Assembly: GCA_029667085.1 (NCBI GenBank)
Contig: JARUHJ010000003.1
Location: forward strand, 434,001-498,000
Reading direction: 5' to 3'
DNA from: Deltaproteobacteria bacterium IMCC39524
GTDB taxonomy: Bacteria; Desulfobacterota; Desulfuromonadia; Desulfuromonadales; BM103
Length of the DNA stretch: 64,000 nt
The position numbers and the translations under genes are program-made. Position 1 is the first letter of the stretch. Every line of letters begins with the position of its first letter. The notes beneath the pieces are model-generated. The model was given only the letters and a program-made list of their open reading frames with translations. It did not search any database and had not been told where the DNA came from. Shown piece after piece: positions 51,901 to 61,447 of the stretch.

Positions 51901-54215
51901 TTTCCAATCTCCTTGATCGAATAGAAAACTTTATTTTCGGAGTTCGTCCTCTGATCGTTGGCATATTTGTCATCATCACCCTGATCATGGGCTACGGTCT
52001 GACCAACCTGCACGTTGATGCCGGTTTCTCCAAACATTTGCCATTGCAGCACGAATACATGCGAACGTTTATGGAGTATCGCAACGAGTTCGGCGGCGCC
52101 AACCGGGTTTTGGTTGCCCTGCGTGCCCGTGATGGCAACATGTTCAGCGCTGAATTTTTCAACGCCCTTAAACAGGCCACCGACGAGGTTTTCTTCCTCG
52201 ACGGTGTTGATCGCAGCCGGGTCAGTTCACTCTTCACACCGAACGTTCGCTTTACCGAGGTGGTCGAGGATGGTATCGCCGGTGGCAACGTGGTCCCGGC
52301 TGATTTCCAGCCCACGGCAGAGGGCCTTGATCAGGTCCGTAAAAACATTCTCAAGTCGGGCATTGTCGGTCGTTTGGTTGCGAATGATTTCTCGGCTGCA
52401 ATCATCAGTGCCGAGTTGATCGAGTTCGACCCTCAGACCGGCAAGAAGGTCGACGTCATAGAAGTCGGTCATCAGCTGGAAGCCCTGCGGGAAAAAATCG
52501 AGAACGACCAGATCGAAGTCAATATCATCGGTTACGCCAAGGTCATCTCTGATATTGCCGACGGCGCCAAACGCGTTGTGCTCTTCTTTGTCGTCGCCTT
52601 TTTCATCAGCGGTCTTCTGGTCTATCTTTTTACCCGCTCGCACCGGGTGACAGCGATGGCCCTGATCTGCTCGCTCATTGCCGTCGTCTGGCAACTTGGC
52701 TTGCTCACCTATCTCGGCTTTGGTATCGATCCGATGGGCATCCTGGTGCCCTTCCTGATTTTCGCCATCGCGGTCAGTCACGGTGTGCAGATGATCACAG
52801 CCAATCGGGCCGCTGTCTTTAACGGTGACGATGGCCTGACTGCGGCACGCAGCAGCTTCCGCAGCCTGCTGGTGCCGGGAGGTGTCGCTCTGATCTCAGA
52901 CACCATCGGCTTTATTACCATCATGCTGATCGACATCGAAGTGATCCAGCAGATGGCGATTACCGCAAGTCTCGGGGTGGCGACGATTATTTTCACCAAT
53001 CTTATGTTGCTGCCGATCCTGCTTTCCTACATCGGTTTCCCGAAAGACTACAAGCAGCGCCTGCGCGAAAGTATCGAGAAAATGGATCGTTTCTGGATGC
53101 GCGTGTCGCGAACCGCAAAGCCTTGGCCTGCTGCGGCGCTGATCATCTTTGCTACAGGGTTGATGATCTTCGGCGCCATACGTGGCAGCGAGATCAAGAT
53201 TGGCGACCTGCACCAGGGGGTTCCGGAGCTACGGCCGACGTCGCGCTACAATACTGACAGCAAAACGGTCACCGAGCACTTCTCGATTGGTGTCGATATC
53301 CTTAATGTTATCGTCGAAACGGTTGACGATGGTTGTATCGACTACGAGGTTATGGAGAACATTGATAACTTTGCCTGGCAGATGACCAACACCAAGGGTG
53401 TGCAATCCGTTATCGGTTTGCCGGGAATCGCCAAGGTCATTAACGCCGGATGGAGCGAGGGTGCTCTCAAGTGGCGGGTTTTACCACGTAACCGCCAGGT
53501 TCTGGTCGAAGCGGTCCAGTACATTCCGACCAGCAGCGGCCTGCTCAACGCTGACTGCTCGGTTATGCCGGTGATGATCTTTACCGCGGATCACAAGGCG
53601 GAGACCATCTCCCATGTTGTTGATACGATCAAGAGCTATCAATCCGAGAATGGTACGGAAAAGGTCAAGTTCCGTCTCGCAACCGGCAATGTCGGGGTTA
53701 TGGCGGCTACCAACGAAGAAGTCTCAGCGGCACAGTTCCCGATTCTCATTTACGTCTTTAGCGCAATTATCATTCTCTGTCTGCTGACTTTCCGTTCCCT
53801 GCGCGCGACCCTGGCGATCACCCTGCCGCTTGGCCTGGTTTCGTTGCTGGCGTATGCATTGATGACGCAACTGGAGATCGGGTTGAAGGTTTCGACTTTG
53901 CCGGTTGTGGCTCTTGGTGTCGGTGTCGGTGTCGATTACGGCATCTACATTTACAGTCGTTTCCAGTCTCACCTCGACGAAGGCATGACGATTTACCAGG
54001 CCTATCACGAAACCCTCAAGGTCACCGGCAGCGGCGTGCTGGTCACCGGGATTACCCTGGCCATAGGAACGGCGACCTGGATCTTTTCTCCACTGCAGTT
54101 CCAGGCGGACATGGGCATCTTGTTGACCTTCATGTTCCTGCTGAACATGCTTGGCGCCCTGCTGCTATTGCCGGCTCTTGCGAGTTGGCTGCTCAGGCTC
54201 GGAAAGCGCACCTGA
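51897..54215 (+). CDS. RND/MMPL-family exporter
   Basis: 772 residues with twelve helices in two halves of one plus five. N-terminal helix IVGIFVIITLIMGYGLTNLH is followed by a periplasmic loop of about 190 residues, then helices 2-6 with LICSLIAVVWQLGLLTYLGF and PMGILVPFLIFAIAVSHGVQM; the second half repeats this with VVALGVGVGVDYGIYIYSRF (the conserved GxxxDY). This class moves lipids and hydrophobic molecules with the proton gradient (MmpL, HpnN). The gene overlaps the YCF48-like gene by four bases; together they look like a secretion unit. Confidence 0.93.
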   Translation: MISNLLDRIENFIFGVRPLIVGIFVIITLIMGYGLTNLHVDAGFSKHLPLQHEYMRTFMEYRNEFGGANRVLVALRARDGNMFSAEFFNALKQATDEVFFLDGVDRSRVSSLFTPNVRFTEVVEDGIAGGNVVPADFQPTAEGLDQVRKNILKSGIVGRLVANDFSAAIISAELIEFDPQTGKKVDVIEVGHQLEALREKIENDQIEVNIIGYAKVISDIADGAKRVVLFFVVAFFISGLLVYLFTRSHRVTAMALICSLIAVVWQLGLLTYLGFGIDPMGILVPFLIFAIAVSHGVQMITANRAAVFNGDDGLTAARSSFRSLLVPGGVALISDTIGFITIMLIDIEVIQQMAITASLGVATIIFTNLMLLPILLSYIGFPKDYKQRLRESIEKMDRFWMRVSRTAKPWPAAALIIFATGLMIFGAIRGSEIKIGDLHQGVPELRPTSRYNTDSKTVTEHFSIGVDILNVIVETVDDGCIDYEVMENIDNFAWQMTNTKGVQSVIGLPGIAKVINAGWSEGALKWRVLPRNRQVLVEAVQYIPTSSGLLNADCSVMPVMIFTADHKAETISHVVDTIKSYQSENGTEKVKFRLATGNVGVMAATNEEVSAAQFPILIYVFSAIIILCLLTFRSLRATLAITLPLGLVSLLAYALMTQLEIGLKVSTLPVVALGVGVGVDYGIYIYSRFQSHLDEGMTIYQAYHETLKVTGSGVLVTGITLAIGTATWIFSPLQFQADMGILLTFMFLLNMLGALLLLPALASWLLRLGKRT

Positions 54216-54254
54216 TTGCGTCAGATGGCAACTTCAATAACAGGGTAACTCTGA

Positions 54255-56168
54255 ATGGTAAGTTCCTCCAACTGGCAACCACGTTCTCCTTCGGTGATCG
54301 CAGCGATCATGGCGACCTGCGCGAAATTCCCCGATCGGCCGGCATTTGTCTACCGGGTCGCCAAGCAGGAATTTACCGTCGATTACGCCAAGCTGCGTGA
54401 AGACGTCATCCTGCTGGCCAGGGCCTTTGAAGAACGCAAGGTCACTCGCGGCTGCCGTGTCATGTTGCTCTCTGACAATCGCTATGCCTGGATTGTTACC
54501 GACCTTGCGCTCATGGCGCTCGGCGCGGTCAGTGTGCCGCGGGGCAGTGAAACGCCGACCCAGGAGCTGGAATTCATCCTCAATCACGCCCGCTGCTCTT
54601 TCATGGTTGTTGAGACCGATGCCTTGCTGGCCCGTCACCAGGAAATGCTCAGTACTCACAAGGAAGTCAAAACCCTGTTCATCATCGAGGGCAGTCAGAA
54701 ACACACCCTTTTCAATCGTCTTTACGCCTACAACGATATTCTCAAAGACCGCACCCTCAGCGATGATGATTTCAAACGATTTGATCGCATGGTGGCTAAA
54801 ATCACCCAGAAAGACCTAGTAACGATCATCTTTACCTCAGGCACCACTGGCAAGCCTAAAGGCGTCATGCTTAACCACCGCAACATTCTCTTTAACACGG
54901 AAACCCTGCCGCCGATAATCGCCATCACCGAAAAAGATGTATGGGTTTCCATCCTGCCCAGCTGGCATATTTTCGAGCGGGCCCTCGAGTTGCTGGCTTT
55001 GAGTAGCGGCAGTTGTATTGTTTACTCAAACCTGAAAACCTTCTCCAATGATCTGGTGACTTATCGTCCGACCCTTGTGGCAACGGTACCGAGGCTGTGG
55101 GAGTCGCTCTACACCAAGGTCACAGCCACCATTTTGGAGAAGGGTCCCCGTGCTTTTGCAATTTTCAACCTGCTGGTCAAAACTTCAGTCAGGTTTCGTC
55201 ATGCCCGCCGCCACCTGGCTGGTCATTTGCCGCAGTTCAGTCGTTCAAACCTGCTCGTGCGAAGCTGGCGAAACCTGGTTGCTCTGGTCGAGATGTCTCT
55301 TCTCGCCTTGCCCTACTGGTTAGCGCAGAAGAAGCTTAAGCCCCTGCGGGATAAATTCGGCGGCCAGTTGCGAATGGCTGTGAGTGGCGGCGGAACCTTG
55401 CCGACCTACCTGGAAAGCTGGCTCGATGCCATCGGCATTCGCATTGTCAACGCCTACGGCATGACCGAGTGCGCGCCAGCCATCGCCGGGCGTGGCTACA
55501 ACAGTAAAATTTTCGGCACCCTGGGGCGACCGGTCGGCGTCACGGAACTGCGCATTGTTGACGGTGAGGACCAAGAGGTTGGTCCCGGTATCGAGGGCAA
55601 TATTGAAGTGAGAGGGCCGCAGGTCTTTGACGGTTATGACGATAACGACGAAGAAAATCGTAAGTCGTTTACCGCTGATGGGTTTTTCCGTACCGGTGAT
55701 CTCGGTAAGCTGACGATTTCGGGAGAACTGGTCCTGACCGGACGCTCCAAGGAGATTATTGTCCTTGCTAGCGGCGAGAATATCGACCCGTCTCGCATTG
55801 AAGGTGCCATCGGTCAGTTGCCTTTCGTCAACGACGCGGTTCTTGTGGGCCAGGATCGTAAAGGTCTGGGCGCACTGATTGTGCCGGACTGGGACAAGCT
55901 GAAGGATTTCATGACCGAGCATTTCGGGCACACCACTGAGACCTCCGAAGAGCTGCATGATGATCTGGCCATGCGCGATCGAATCAAAAATGAGATCAAC
56001 CGCTTGCTGCAGGCCAAGAATGGTTTTAAGCCTTACGAGAAGTTACAGAAGATCGATTTCCTCAAGCATGAGTTTACCGTTGGTGAGGAGTTGACGAATA
56101 CTTTCAAGAAGCGGCGGCATGTGATTGAGAAGAAGTATCGGGAGTTGATTGATCGGTTGTTTAAATAA
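54255..56168 (+). CDS. Long-chain fatty-acid-CoA ligase
   Basis: 637 residues of the AMP-forming adenylate family. VTIIFTSGTTGKPKGVMLNH is the P-loop, NAYGMTECAPAIAGRG the A5 motif, DGFFRTGDLG the A7/A8 Asp, and GRSKEIIVLASGENIDPSRIE leads to the hinge; the basic tail is FKKRRHVIEKKYRELI. It activates a long-chain acid to acyl-CoA. It begins 39 bases after the RND gene and no terminator lies between, so it may serve the same lipid route. Its own ribosome site is weak; a start at MATCAKF (about 54309) is possible. Confidence 0.93.
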   Translation: MVSSSNWQPRSPSVIAAIMATCAKFPDRPAFVYRVAKQEFTVDYAKLREDVILLARAFEERKVTRGCRVMLLSDNRYAWIVTDLALMALGAVSVPRGSETPTQELEFILNHARCSFMVVETDALLARHQEMLSTHKEVKTLFIIEGSQKHTLFNRLYAYNDILKDRTLSDDDFKRFDRMVAKITQKDLVTIIFTSGTTGKPKGVMLNHRNILFNTETLPPIIAITEKDVWVSILPSWHIFERALELLALSSGSCIVYSNLKTFSNDLVTYRPTLVATVPRLWESLYTKVTATILEKGPRAFAIFNLLVKTSVRFRHARRHLAGHLPQFSRSNLLVRSWRNLVALVEMSLLALPYWLAQKKLKPLRDKFGGQLRMAVSGGGTLPTYLESWLDAIGIRIVNAYGMTECAPAIAGRGYNSKIFGTLGRPVGVTELRIVDGEDQEVGPGIEGNIEVRGPQVFDGYDDNDEENRKSFTADGFFRTGDLGKLTISGELVLTGRSKEIIVLASGENIDPSRIEGAIGQLPFVNDAVLVGQDRKGLGALIVPDWDKLKDFMTEHFGHTTETSEELHDDLAMRDRIKNEINRLLQAKNGFKPYEKLQKIDFLKHEFTVGEELTNTFKKRRHVIEKKYRELIDRLFK

Positions 56169-56276
56169 CCTTTCCATGGCCGGCAATGCTCATTGCAAAC
56201 AATTCTATTCTACCTGCGCTTGTATTGGCTTAATCCCGAAAACTCTCTATTACCTTGAGTCCTAAGGCTTTTCTTA

Positions 56277-56360
56277 AATTCCAGGGTCAGTAAGAATTAT
56301 GCGCTTTGGCCAATCTGAAGCCTTAAAATTAATGTGAGAGGACAAATAAGAATTACGGCT
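56277..56360 (+). repeat. Composite repeat, B half only
   Basis: Contains CAGGGTCAGTAAGAATTATG and further on TGTGAGAGGACAAATAAG. Related segments lie at about 57055, 59065, 61060, 62367 and 63606. It sits in the 346-base gap after the acyl-CoA ligase gene, where I find no gene. Confidence 0.75.
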
Positions 56361-56514
56361 CTTTGACCTTAACTCTTCCTTGATGTAAATTGGCATTGTC
56401 TTATTTATATACCTATTTGATTAACTGTTGTCAGGAGGAAGCGAGCAGTATGTTCAAAACCACTCTTGTAGAAATGTGATTTTTAATGGGGAAAACGCAG
56501 TTGGGGGAATGCAG

Positions 56515-56868
56515 ATGAAAAGATTGTTTTGTTTAGCTGTAATCGGTCTTTTTTTATTCAATGCGAACTGCTGGGCAGAGTTCACATATAAAGAGTTGCA
56601 GCATATTTATGGGACATCTGAAAAAGGCTCTATTCGTGTAGTAGATGACTACCTCATGGGACTATATGAGGGGATTAATGCTGCTAGCCTTGCAACCTAT
56701 ATGCAAACTAAGCGGCCTCTTTTCTGCAAACCGAACAATTTTGATCTGAATACCAACGACATCAGATCAATTATAAAAGATGCCCACGTTGCTCATAATT
56801 CCAAGGGTACGATCCCAGTGTCATATCTGTTGTTCGTAGGTCTCACAAAAACTTTCCCCTGCCTCTGA
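56515..56868 (+). CDS. Exported Rap1a/Tai-like immunity-domain protein
   Basis: 117 residues from ATG 56515-56517, with GGGGGA six bases upstream. A signal peptide, LFCLAVIGLFLFNANCWA, ends near residue 20. The rest, VDDYLMGLYEGINAASLATY, RPLFCKPNNFDLN, then AHVAHNSKGTIPVSYLLFVGL and a last Cys, fits the Rap1a/Tai domain with two Cys (immunity to type VI amidase effectors, but also found in many small periplasmic proteins). No effector gene is adjacent. First small gene of the repeat-rich region. Confidence 0.75.
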   Translation: MKRLFCLAVIGLFLFNANCWAEFTYKELQHIYGTSEKGSIRVVDDYLMGLYEGINAASLATYMQTKRPLFCKPNNFDLNTNDIRSIIKDAHVAHNSKGTIPVSYLLFVGLTKTFPCL

Positions 56869-56945
56869 AAAATGATTTAAAAAAAAGGAAAGTTGTTAGG
56901 TGAAGTTTAGTTCTAATGATACGTGGGGGAATGTATCTCGAAAGT

Positions 56946-57188
56946 CACGACTTCCGAGAAGAAAACCGGCTTATTATTGATAGAGGTATTCAGTAAGCTC
57001 TTTAATACACAAATCTATGGCCACCAGGGTTCGATCCTTGGTGGCCTTTTTTACTGGAATGCAGGGTTTCTAGTAAACACCTCAAACACGCCTCTTCTTA
57101 TCATCAAAACAATGCAAGAGGACTTTTAGTAAACATCTCACATTTACTGCAGAGCCCAATATATTTAACAGATCCATTCTTAAATACC
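56946..57188 (+). repeat. Composite repeat, full copy 1 (A and B halves)
   Basis: A half: CACGAC, GAAGAAAACCGGCTTATTAT, AGAGGTATTCAGTAAGCTCT, TTAATACACAAA. It ends in the terminator-like hairpin GGCCACCAGGG/loop TTCGAT/CCTTGGTGGCC then TTTTTT (57019-57054). B half: ACTGGAATGCAGGGTTTCTA and CAATGCAAGAGGACTTTTAG. End at CATTCTTAAATACC. It fills most of the 386-base gap behind the Rap1a-like gene. Confidence 0.88.
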
Positions 57189-57254
57189 GTGTTCAGTAGG
57201 AATCTCTAATCTTAGGAGTAGTGACAATGCGCCCTCAACTTCTCAGTGTTTTTT

Positions 57255-58157
57255 TTATGGCAAAGCCACAGAATATTGGTCCGACTTGCGCCCGTCTGGA
57301 TTGAAAACTTGTAGCCCCAGGTCTTTTGTCCGTGAAGTGAGGTAACGGTAATAGATCAAGGTCTGGCAATCAACATAGACCAATCGATTCCCTTGCGGCG
57401 AGATGTTAACCTGTGACATGGCACTTTTGGGGGACAAGGAGGAGAGTCGCTGATAGGTCTGCCCGAGGGCGCTGTCTTCCGGTTCCTTGACCACAAGGGT
57501 TGAATTGAGGAGGAAATTCTTCCCATGAATGATTACTTCATAATGATTTACGAAGTCAGCACCCCGTTCGACACTATTGATTTCAGGGGTGCTATTAACC
57601 CAAAGAGAATGGGGCAGAGACGTCGCACCATCCCGGTTTCTAACCGAAACGCCATACACTCCTGGTTTCTGGAATCCCGGCAGTTGAACGTTAATAGTGG
57701 TTGAGCTTATGACGCGGCTCGGCACTACACGGTCGTCCACTAACAGGACAGCACCCTGCAGAAAATTGCGTCCATTGATTTGTAGCTGATTTAGGGGGTC
57801 CATGGAGCAGGCATCGAGGATGCTCGGATTTATATCGGTCACCTGAGGTGTCGGAGACATCACCTCGAATTGATAGGGTTGCGCTGCAACCATGGTGTTG
57901 TCTTGGACCGTCAGGGTATAATTACCTGGTGGTAGATTGGGAACCGTGAAGTCCATGTAGTTTTCTGAGATTATTCGAGGGGCGACATACCTCTCACCCA
58001 GAAAAGTTTGGGTCTTTGGTGAAAATGGGCCTCCACTGATGCCCACCTGCGTCCCTGGTGTGCCGCGTATAGGAGCGAGAGAAGTAACCTCGAGGGCGAG
58101 TGTTTGCCCTGTTATTAGAGCTATACAGGCAAAAGTTACCCATTGAATTTTTTTCAT
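57255..58157 (-). CDS. Exported protein with three IPT/TIG domains
   Basis: 300 residues. Signal peptide MKKIQWVTFACIALITGQTL ending near ALEVTS. Three immunoglobulin-like IPT/TIG domains are visible from VTSLAPIRGTPGTQVGISGGPF, VTDINPSILDACSMDP with INGRNFLQGAVLLVDDRVV, and INSVERGADFVNHYEVIIHGKNF. Such domains bind proteins or sugars at the cell surface. It is the only sizeable minus-strand gene of this region and has GAGACGAAG upstream. Confidence 0.85.
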   Translation of the reverse strand: MKKIQWVTFACIALITGQTLALEVTSLAPIRGTPGTQVGISGGPFSPKTQTFLGERYVAPRIISENYMDFTVPNLPPGNYTLTVQDNTMVAAQPYQFEVMSPTPQVTDINPSILDACSMDPLNQLQINGRNFLQGAVLLVDDRVVPSRVISSTTINVQLPGFQKPGVYGVSVRNRDGATSLPHSLWVNSTPEINSVERGADFVNHYEVIIHGKNFLLNSTLVVKEPEDSALGQTYQRLSSLSPKSAMSQVNISPQGNRLVYVDCQTLIYYRYLTSRTKDLGLQVFNPDGRKSDQYSVALP

Positions 58158-58403
58158 CTTCGTCTCCGCAGTTCTCAGATGCTTAACTTTAACAAAGTAA
58201 TTCCCATCTTGCAGAAAAGGGAGACGCCTTACTTGCTTTTATTGTGAGAGGTTTGATGATTAGAGATATAGCTAAATATCGGTAGCGGTGCGTAGGTACA
58301 CTGGCTGGGTTCGTTTGTGGGTAACGCGACAGCGCAAGCAGTCGGTGTGACTAAAAATATTTTCGGGAGTTTTCCCTCCTATGAAGACTGGAATTAAAGA
58401 CTA

Positions 58404-58605
58404 ATGCCTTATTCCATCGGTATCTTAACGCTTTCAGAATAGGTACAAGGTAGGTTGTGAAAAGTGGACTAAAACTGATGATGAAAGGTATTATGAGAAA
58501 TTAGTAGCAAATGGTGACTCATCAACTGAAACACGAGTCGTCTCTGGTGCTAATTCCAAGCGAATCATTGTAATTAAGATTCGCGGTTTTCAAGGAGATT
58601 ATTGA
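58404..58605 (+). pseudogene. Probable frameshifted small gene
   Basis: ATG 58404 starts PYSIGILTLSE then stops at TAG. Shifting one base at CTT-T-CAG near 58431-58435 gives QNRYKVGCEKWTKTDDERYY and on through RVVSGANSKRIIVIKIRGF to TGA 58603, which reads like true coding sequence but has no start of its own. The gap 58158-58403 shows nothing else. Confidence 0.4.
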
Positions 58606-58606
58606 T

Positions 58607-58765
58607 ATGCATAGAACGGTGAAAAATTCAAACGAAAGGTACTTAAATAGGGCTGTTGCTGGCGGAGCGAAAGGTGAACCACCTGTGAAGTCGCATCCAC
58701 AAAAAAATCATGACACTTTTGTCGAGGATATCGCTGGGTATTTTTGTTGGTTAAGCAGAGAATAA
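58607..58765 (+). CDS. Small protein of 52 residues, unknown
   Basis: AAGGAG nine bases upstream of ATG 58607 gives a strong start; the ORF begins one base after the stop of the broken gene. It reads MHRTVKNSNERYLNRAVAGG, then KGEPPVKSHPQKNHDTF and ends VEDIAGYFCWLSRE. It is basic and Asn-rich and matches no family I know. Confidence 0.55.
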   Translation: MHRTVKNSNERYLNRAVAGGAKGEPPVKSHPQKNHDTFVEDIAGYFCWLSRE

Positions 58766-58961
58766 GAGACATGTAGCAAATAATGTTTTTTTGTTTTTGC
58801 GTAAATTGTCACAAAAGGTTGCATTTTGGTTGCAAGCTTCGGAGTCTTCAGACAACTAAACTTCTGCCAACTTTTTCATGATTCCGGAGGATTATTTGTA
58901 GAGGGGGGGATTACGTGTATAAGGGCCTCATAAAGGAAGAGGTGACTCCATTCTTATAAAT

Positions 58962-59202
58962 AACGACATATGAGAAGAAAACCGGCTTCTTATTGATAGA
59001 GGTATTCAGTAAGCTCTTTAATACACAAAATTATGGCCACCTGGATCAACTCTGGGTGGCCATTTATTATTTATCAGCGTTTGCAGTAATTCCACATTTC
59101 TGACCAATATTCCCATCCAAAACAATTCAAGAGGACTTTTAGTAAATATCTCCACTTCACCGCTGAACACTACAGCTCCCACAGGTGCATTCTTAAATAT
59201 CA
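58962..59202 (+). repeat. Composite repeat, full copy 2
   Basis: AACGACATATGAGAAGAAAA, CCGGCTTCTTATTGATAGAG, AGTAAGCTCTTTAATACACA, hairpin GGCCACC...GGTGGCC (59035-59063), then B half with CAAGAGGACTTTTAGTAAAT and end at CATTCTTAAATATC. It lies in the 693-base gap between 58765 and 59459. The rest of that gap holds a T-rich run after GTGGCCG near 59282-59297 and no gene. Confidence 0.88.
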
Positions 59203-59458
59203 AGGTTTATAGAACACTGGAAATTTGGAGAGACAATATCTCCAGGCTAGAAATAGTAGGACCTTTAGGACGATCATTTTGTGGCCGTTTTTTTTGTTGC
59301 TGGGGGGGGGCTACAGTCTCTCGTTTGTCTTTGTGAGCAGTAAATTTAAGGACTTCCCTTAGTGACCCTATTGTTGCAAAGTGATATATAAATAGAAATA
59401 CGGCTATTTAAGACTTGTCTTTGCATAATGTAATGCTTAATGAAGGAGGAGTTCTGTT

Positions 59459-60901
59459 GTGTCTACTCAGCCTCAGAAAATCATAAGTGACATCGAGATG
59501 TTGCCTGAGGAAAACCCATGTCCTGTATTGCGTATTGACGGAGGTGGCATCTTATTATTTGCCAACCATGCTTCGAGAGACCTTTTGACACAGTGGCGAT
59601 GTGCCGTCGGCGAGGCTGTGCCTGGTTTCGTTTGTAATAAACTCTCTCTGGCTCTGGCAAGTGGTCTCAGGCAGGAGTTAGAGGCGGTTTGTGGAGAACA
59701 GACAATCTCATTGGCAATGGTTGCTGTCGCTGAACGTGGTTATGTCAATTTATATGGTAGCGACATAACACAACGGAAGAGGATTGAAGAGCAGCTTGCT
59801 AAAAGCGAAGAGAGGCTTAAACGTGCTCAGGAAATTGCCAGTCTTGGCAGTTGGGAACTCAACTTGGCTGACAATAGCCTCAGTTGGTCGGAAGAAGTTT
59901 ATCGATTATTTGGTTTGCAGTCAAACGAGTTTGAAGCTTCATACGATGCATTTTTAGCGGCTGTGCATCCAGAAGATCGTGATGCGGTAAACGAGGCGTA
60001 CACAAACTCACTCAGCGAAGGACGAGACTACTATGAAATTGAGCACCGAATCATACAACAGGGGTCAGGAAAAGTCCTATACGTTCATGAAAAATGTGAG
60101 CATGTTAGAGATGAAACCGGCAAAATAGTTCGCTCGTTCGGCATGGTTCATGACATTACGATTCGCAAACAAAAACAAATGGAAGTTGAGAGGCTCAATT
60201 CCGAATTAGAAGATCGAGCGAGGGAGCTAGAAAACATAAATAGAGAACTAGAAGCATTTAACCATATGATTGCACACGATTTGCGTAAACCGCTGACTGT
60301 AATCGGTGGATATAGCCAAATTCTACAGGATTTATTAACTGACAAACTTGATCCCCAGGCGATTGATTATCTCAGAAGAATCACCAACAGCACCTTCAAC
60401 ATGAGTCATCTTATCAATGCCCTATTGGACTTTTCGCGTCTTTCACATACTGAGCCGAAGCTAGAAAAAGTCAACATTACTGACTTGGCAAATTTGGTTA
60501 TTACAGGATTGCGATTAGCTGAACCCAGCCGTAATGTGACATTCCGAGTTGAGGAGAACTTGGTCGCCAGTGTTGACAAGGTGCTTATTGAAGCCGTTCT
60601 GACAAATCTCTTTGAAAATGCGTGGAAGTTCACTGTAAATCAACATGAATCTATCATTGAATTTGGAATGAGCAAAAGGGATGGGAAGAAGGTATTCTTC
60701 ATTTGCGACAACGGTATTGGTTTTTCTATGGAGGAGTCTCAAAGACTGTACGAACCGTTCCAGCGGCTTCGTGGTGCCGATGGTTTCACTGGGTTTGGTG
60801 TTGGATTAGCTACAGTTAAGCGTATTATACATCGGCATAGAGGGGAGGTCTGGGCTGAAGCCTCTCCCGGTAATGGAGCGACGTTCTACTTTAGCTTGTG
60901 A
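59459..60901 (+). CDS. PAS-domain sensor histidine kinase
   Basis: 480 residues from GTG 59459, with GGAGGAG seven bases upstream. No membrane helix. A first degenerate PAS-like part (LRIDGGGILLFANHASRDLL), then a PAS fold at about 120-230 with SLGSWELNLADNSLSWSEEV and HPEDRDAVNEAY, closely similar to the fourth PAS of the hybrid kinase at 21 kb, coiled coil, HisKA with His273 in NHMIAHDLRKPLTVIGGYSQ and HATPase with NLFENAWKFTVNQ, DNGIGFSMEE and TGFGVGLATVKRI. AHDLRKPL marks the phytochrome-like HWE-free class. No response regulator is adjacent. Confidence 0.93.
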   Translation: MSTQPQKIISDIEMLPEENPCPVLRIDGGGILLFANHASRDLLTQWRCAVGEAVPGFVCNKLSLALASGLRQELEAVCGEQTISLAMVAVAERGYVNLYGSDITQRKRIEEQLAKSEERLKRAQEIASLGSWELNLADNSLSWSEEVYRLFGLQSNEFEASYDAFLAAVHPEDRDAVNEAYTNSLSEGRDYYEIEHRIIQQGSGKVLYVHEKCEHVRDETGKIVRSFGMVHDITIRKQKQMEVERLNSELEDRARELENINRELEAFNHMIAHDLRKPLTVIGGYSQILQDLLTDKLDPQAIDYLRRITNSTFNMSHLINALLDFSRLSHTEPKLEKVNITDLANLVITGLRLAEPSRNVTFRVEENLVASVDKVLIEAVLTNLFENAWKFTVNQHESIIEFGMSKRDGKKVFFICDNGIGFSMEESQRLYEPFQRLRGADGFTGFGVGLATVKRIIHRHRGEVWAEASPGNGATFYFSL

Positions 60902-60940
60902 TTGAATCAAGCACGACATACTCCACATTTTTTCTATAAA

Positions 60941-61130
60941 TCACGACATATAAGGCGAAAACGAGCTTCTTATTGATAGAGGTATTCAGTAAGCTGTTTA
61001 ATACACAAAACTATGGCCACCAGGGGACGATCCTTGGTGGCCTTTTCTTATTTGTCAGGGTCAGCAAGAATTTCGTGTTTTTGCGAATTTGGAGACTTCA
61101 AAGCAATGCGAGAGGATAAATAAGAAAGAT
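60941..61130 (+). repeat. Composite repeat, copy 3
   Basis: CACGACATATAAGGCGAAAA, CTTCTTATTGATAGAGGTAT, TTAATACACAAAACTATGGC, hairpin GGCCACCAGGG...CCTTGGTGGCC, then B half CAGGGTCAGCAAGAATTTCG and CAATGCGAGAGGATAAATAA. It lies 40 bases after the kinase stop and probably ends that transcript. Confidence 0.86.
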
Positions 61131-61323
61131 AATCCTCTGAAGGAAACCTGACGCCATCAAGATAAAAATTATCAATTTGTAGTAGATAATTAGAATCGGT
61201 TGACAACTTTGCTTATAGAGTTAACGTGAACAGCACAGGTAACAGTTTCCCGACAAAGCCAACCTTCTCGCAAGAGTGGTCGGAAAGTGGCGGATCTTTA
61301 CTCCTCAAAAACGACACGAAGAT

Positions 61324-61367
61324 GGCCGAGCCGCTGAAGGATATTTGTCCTTATGGTGGAGTCGGTC
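61324..61367 (+). terminator. Long hairpin with U run, possible leader or RNA terminator
   Basis: Three nested stems pair: GGCCGA/TCGGTC, CCGCT/GGTGG and AAGGA/TCCTT, with a loop ATATTTG-like. The run TTTTTGTTTTTG follows at once. This explains the open frame 61226-61435, which is therefore not taken as a gene. It may end a short untranslated RNA starting near 61200. Confidence 0.7.
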
Positions 61368-61447
61368 TTTTTGTTTTTGACCTCCGATCATTTTCAGAAG
61401 GAGGTGATATTAAAAGCAGAGTTACAAACATGTGATTGTCTAGAACA

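Noticed and set aside
56946-57054. GEMM-type cyclic dinucleotide riboswitch
   Set aside because: The conserved GEMM core (GACGCAAAGCC and the tetraloop receptor pair) is absent, and copies follow genes instead of preceding them.
61226-61435. 69-residue plus-strand open frame
   Set aside because: It covers a strong terminator hairpin with a U run, has a GTG start and no ribosome site.
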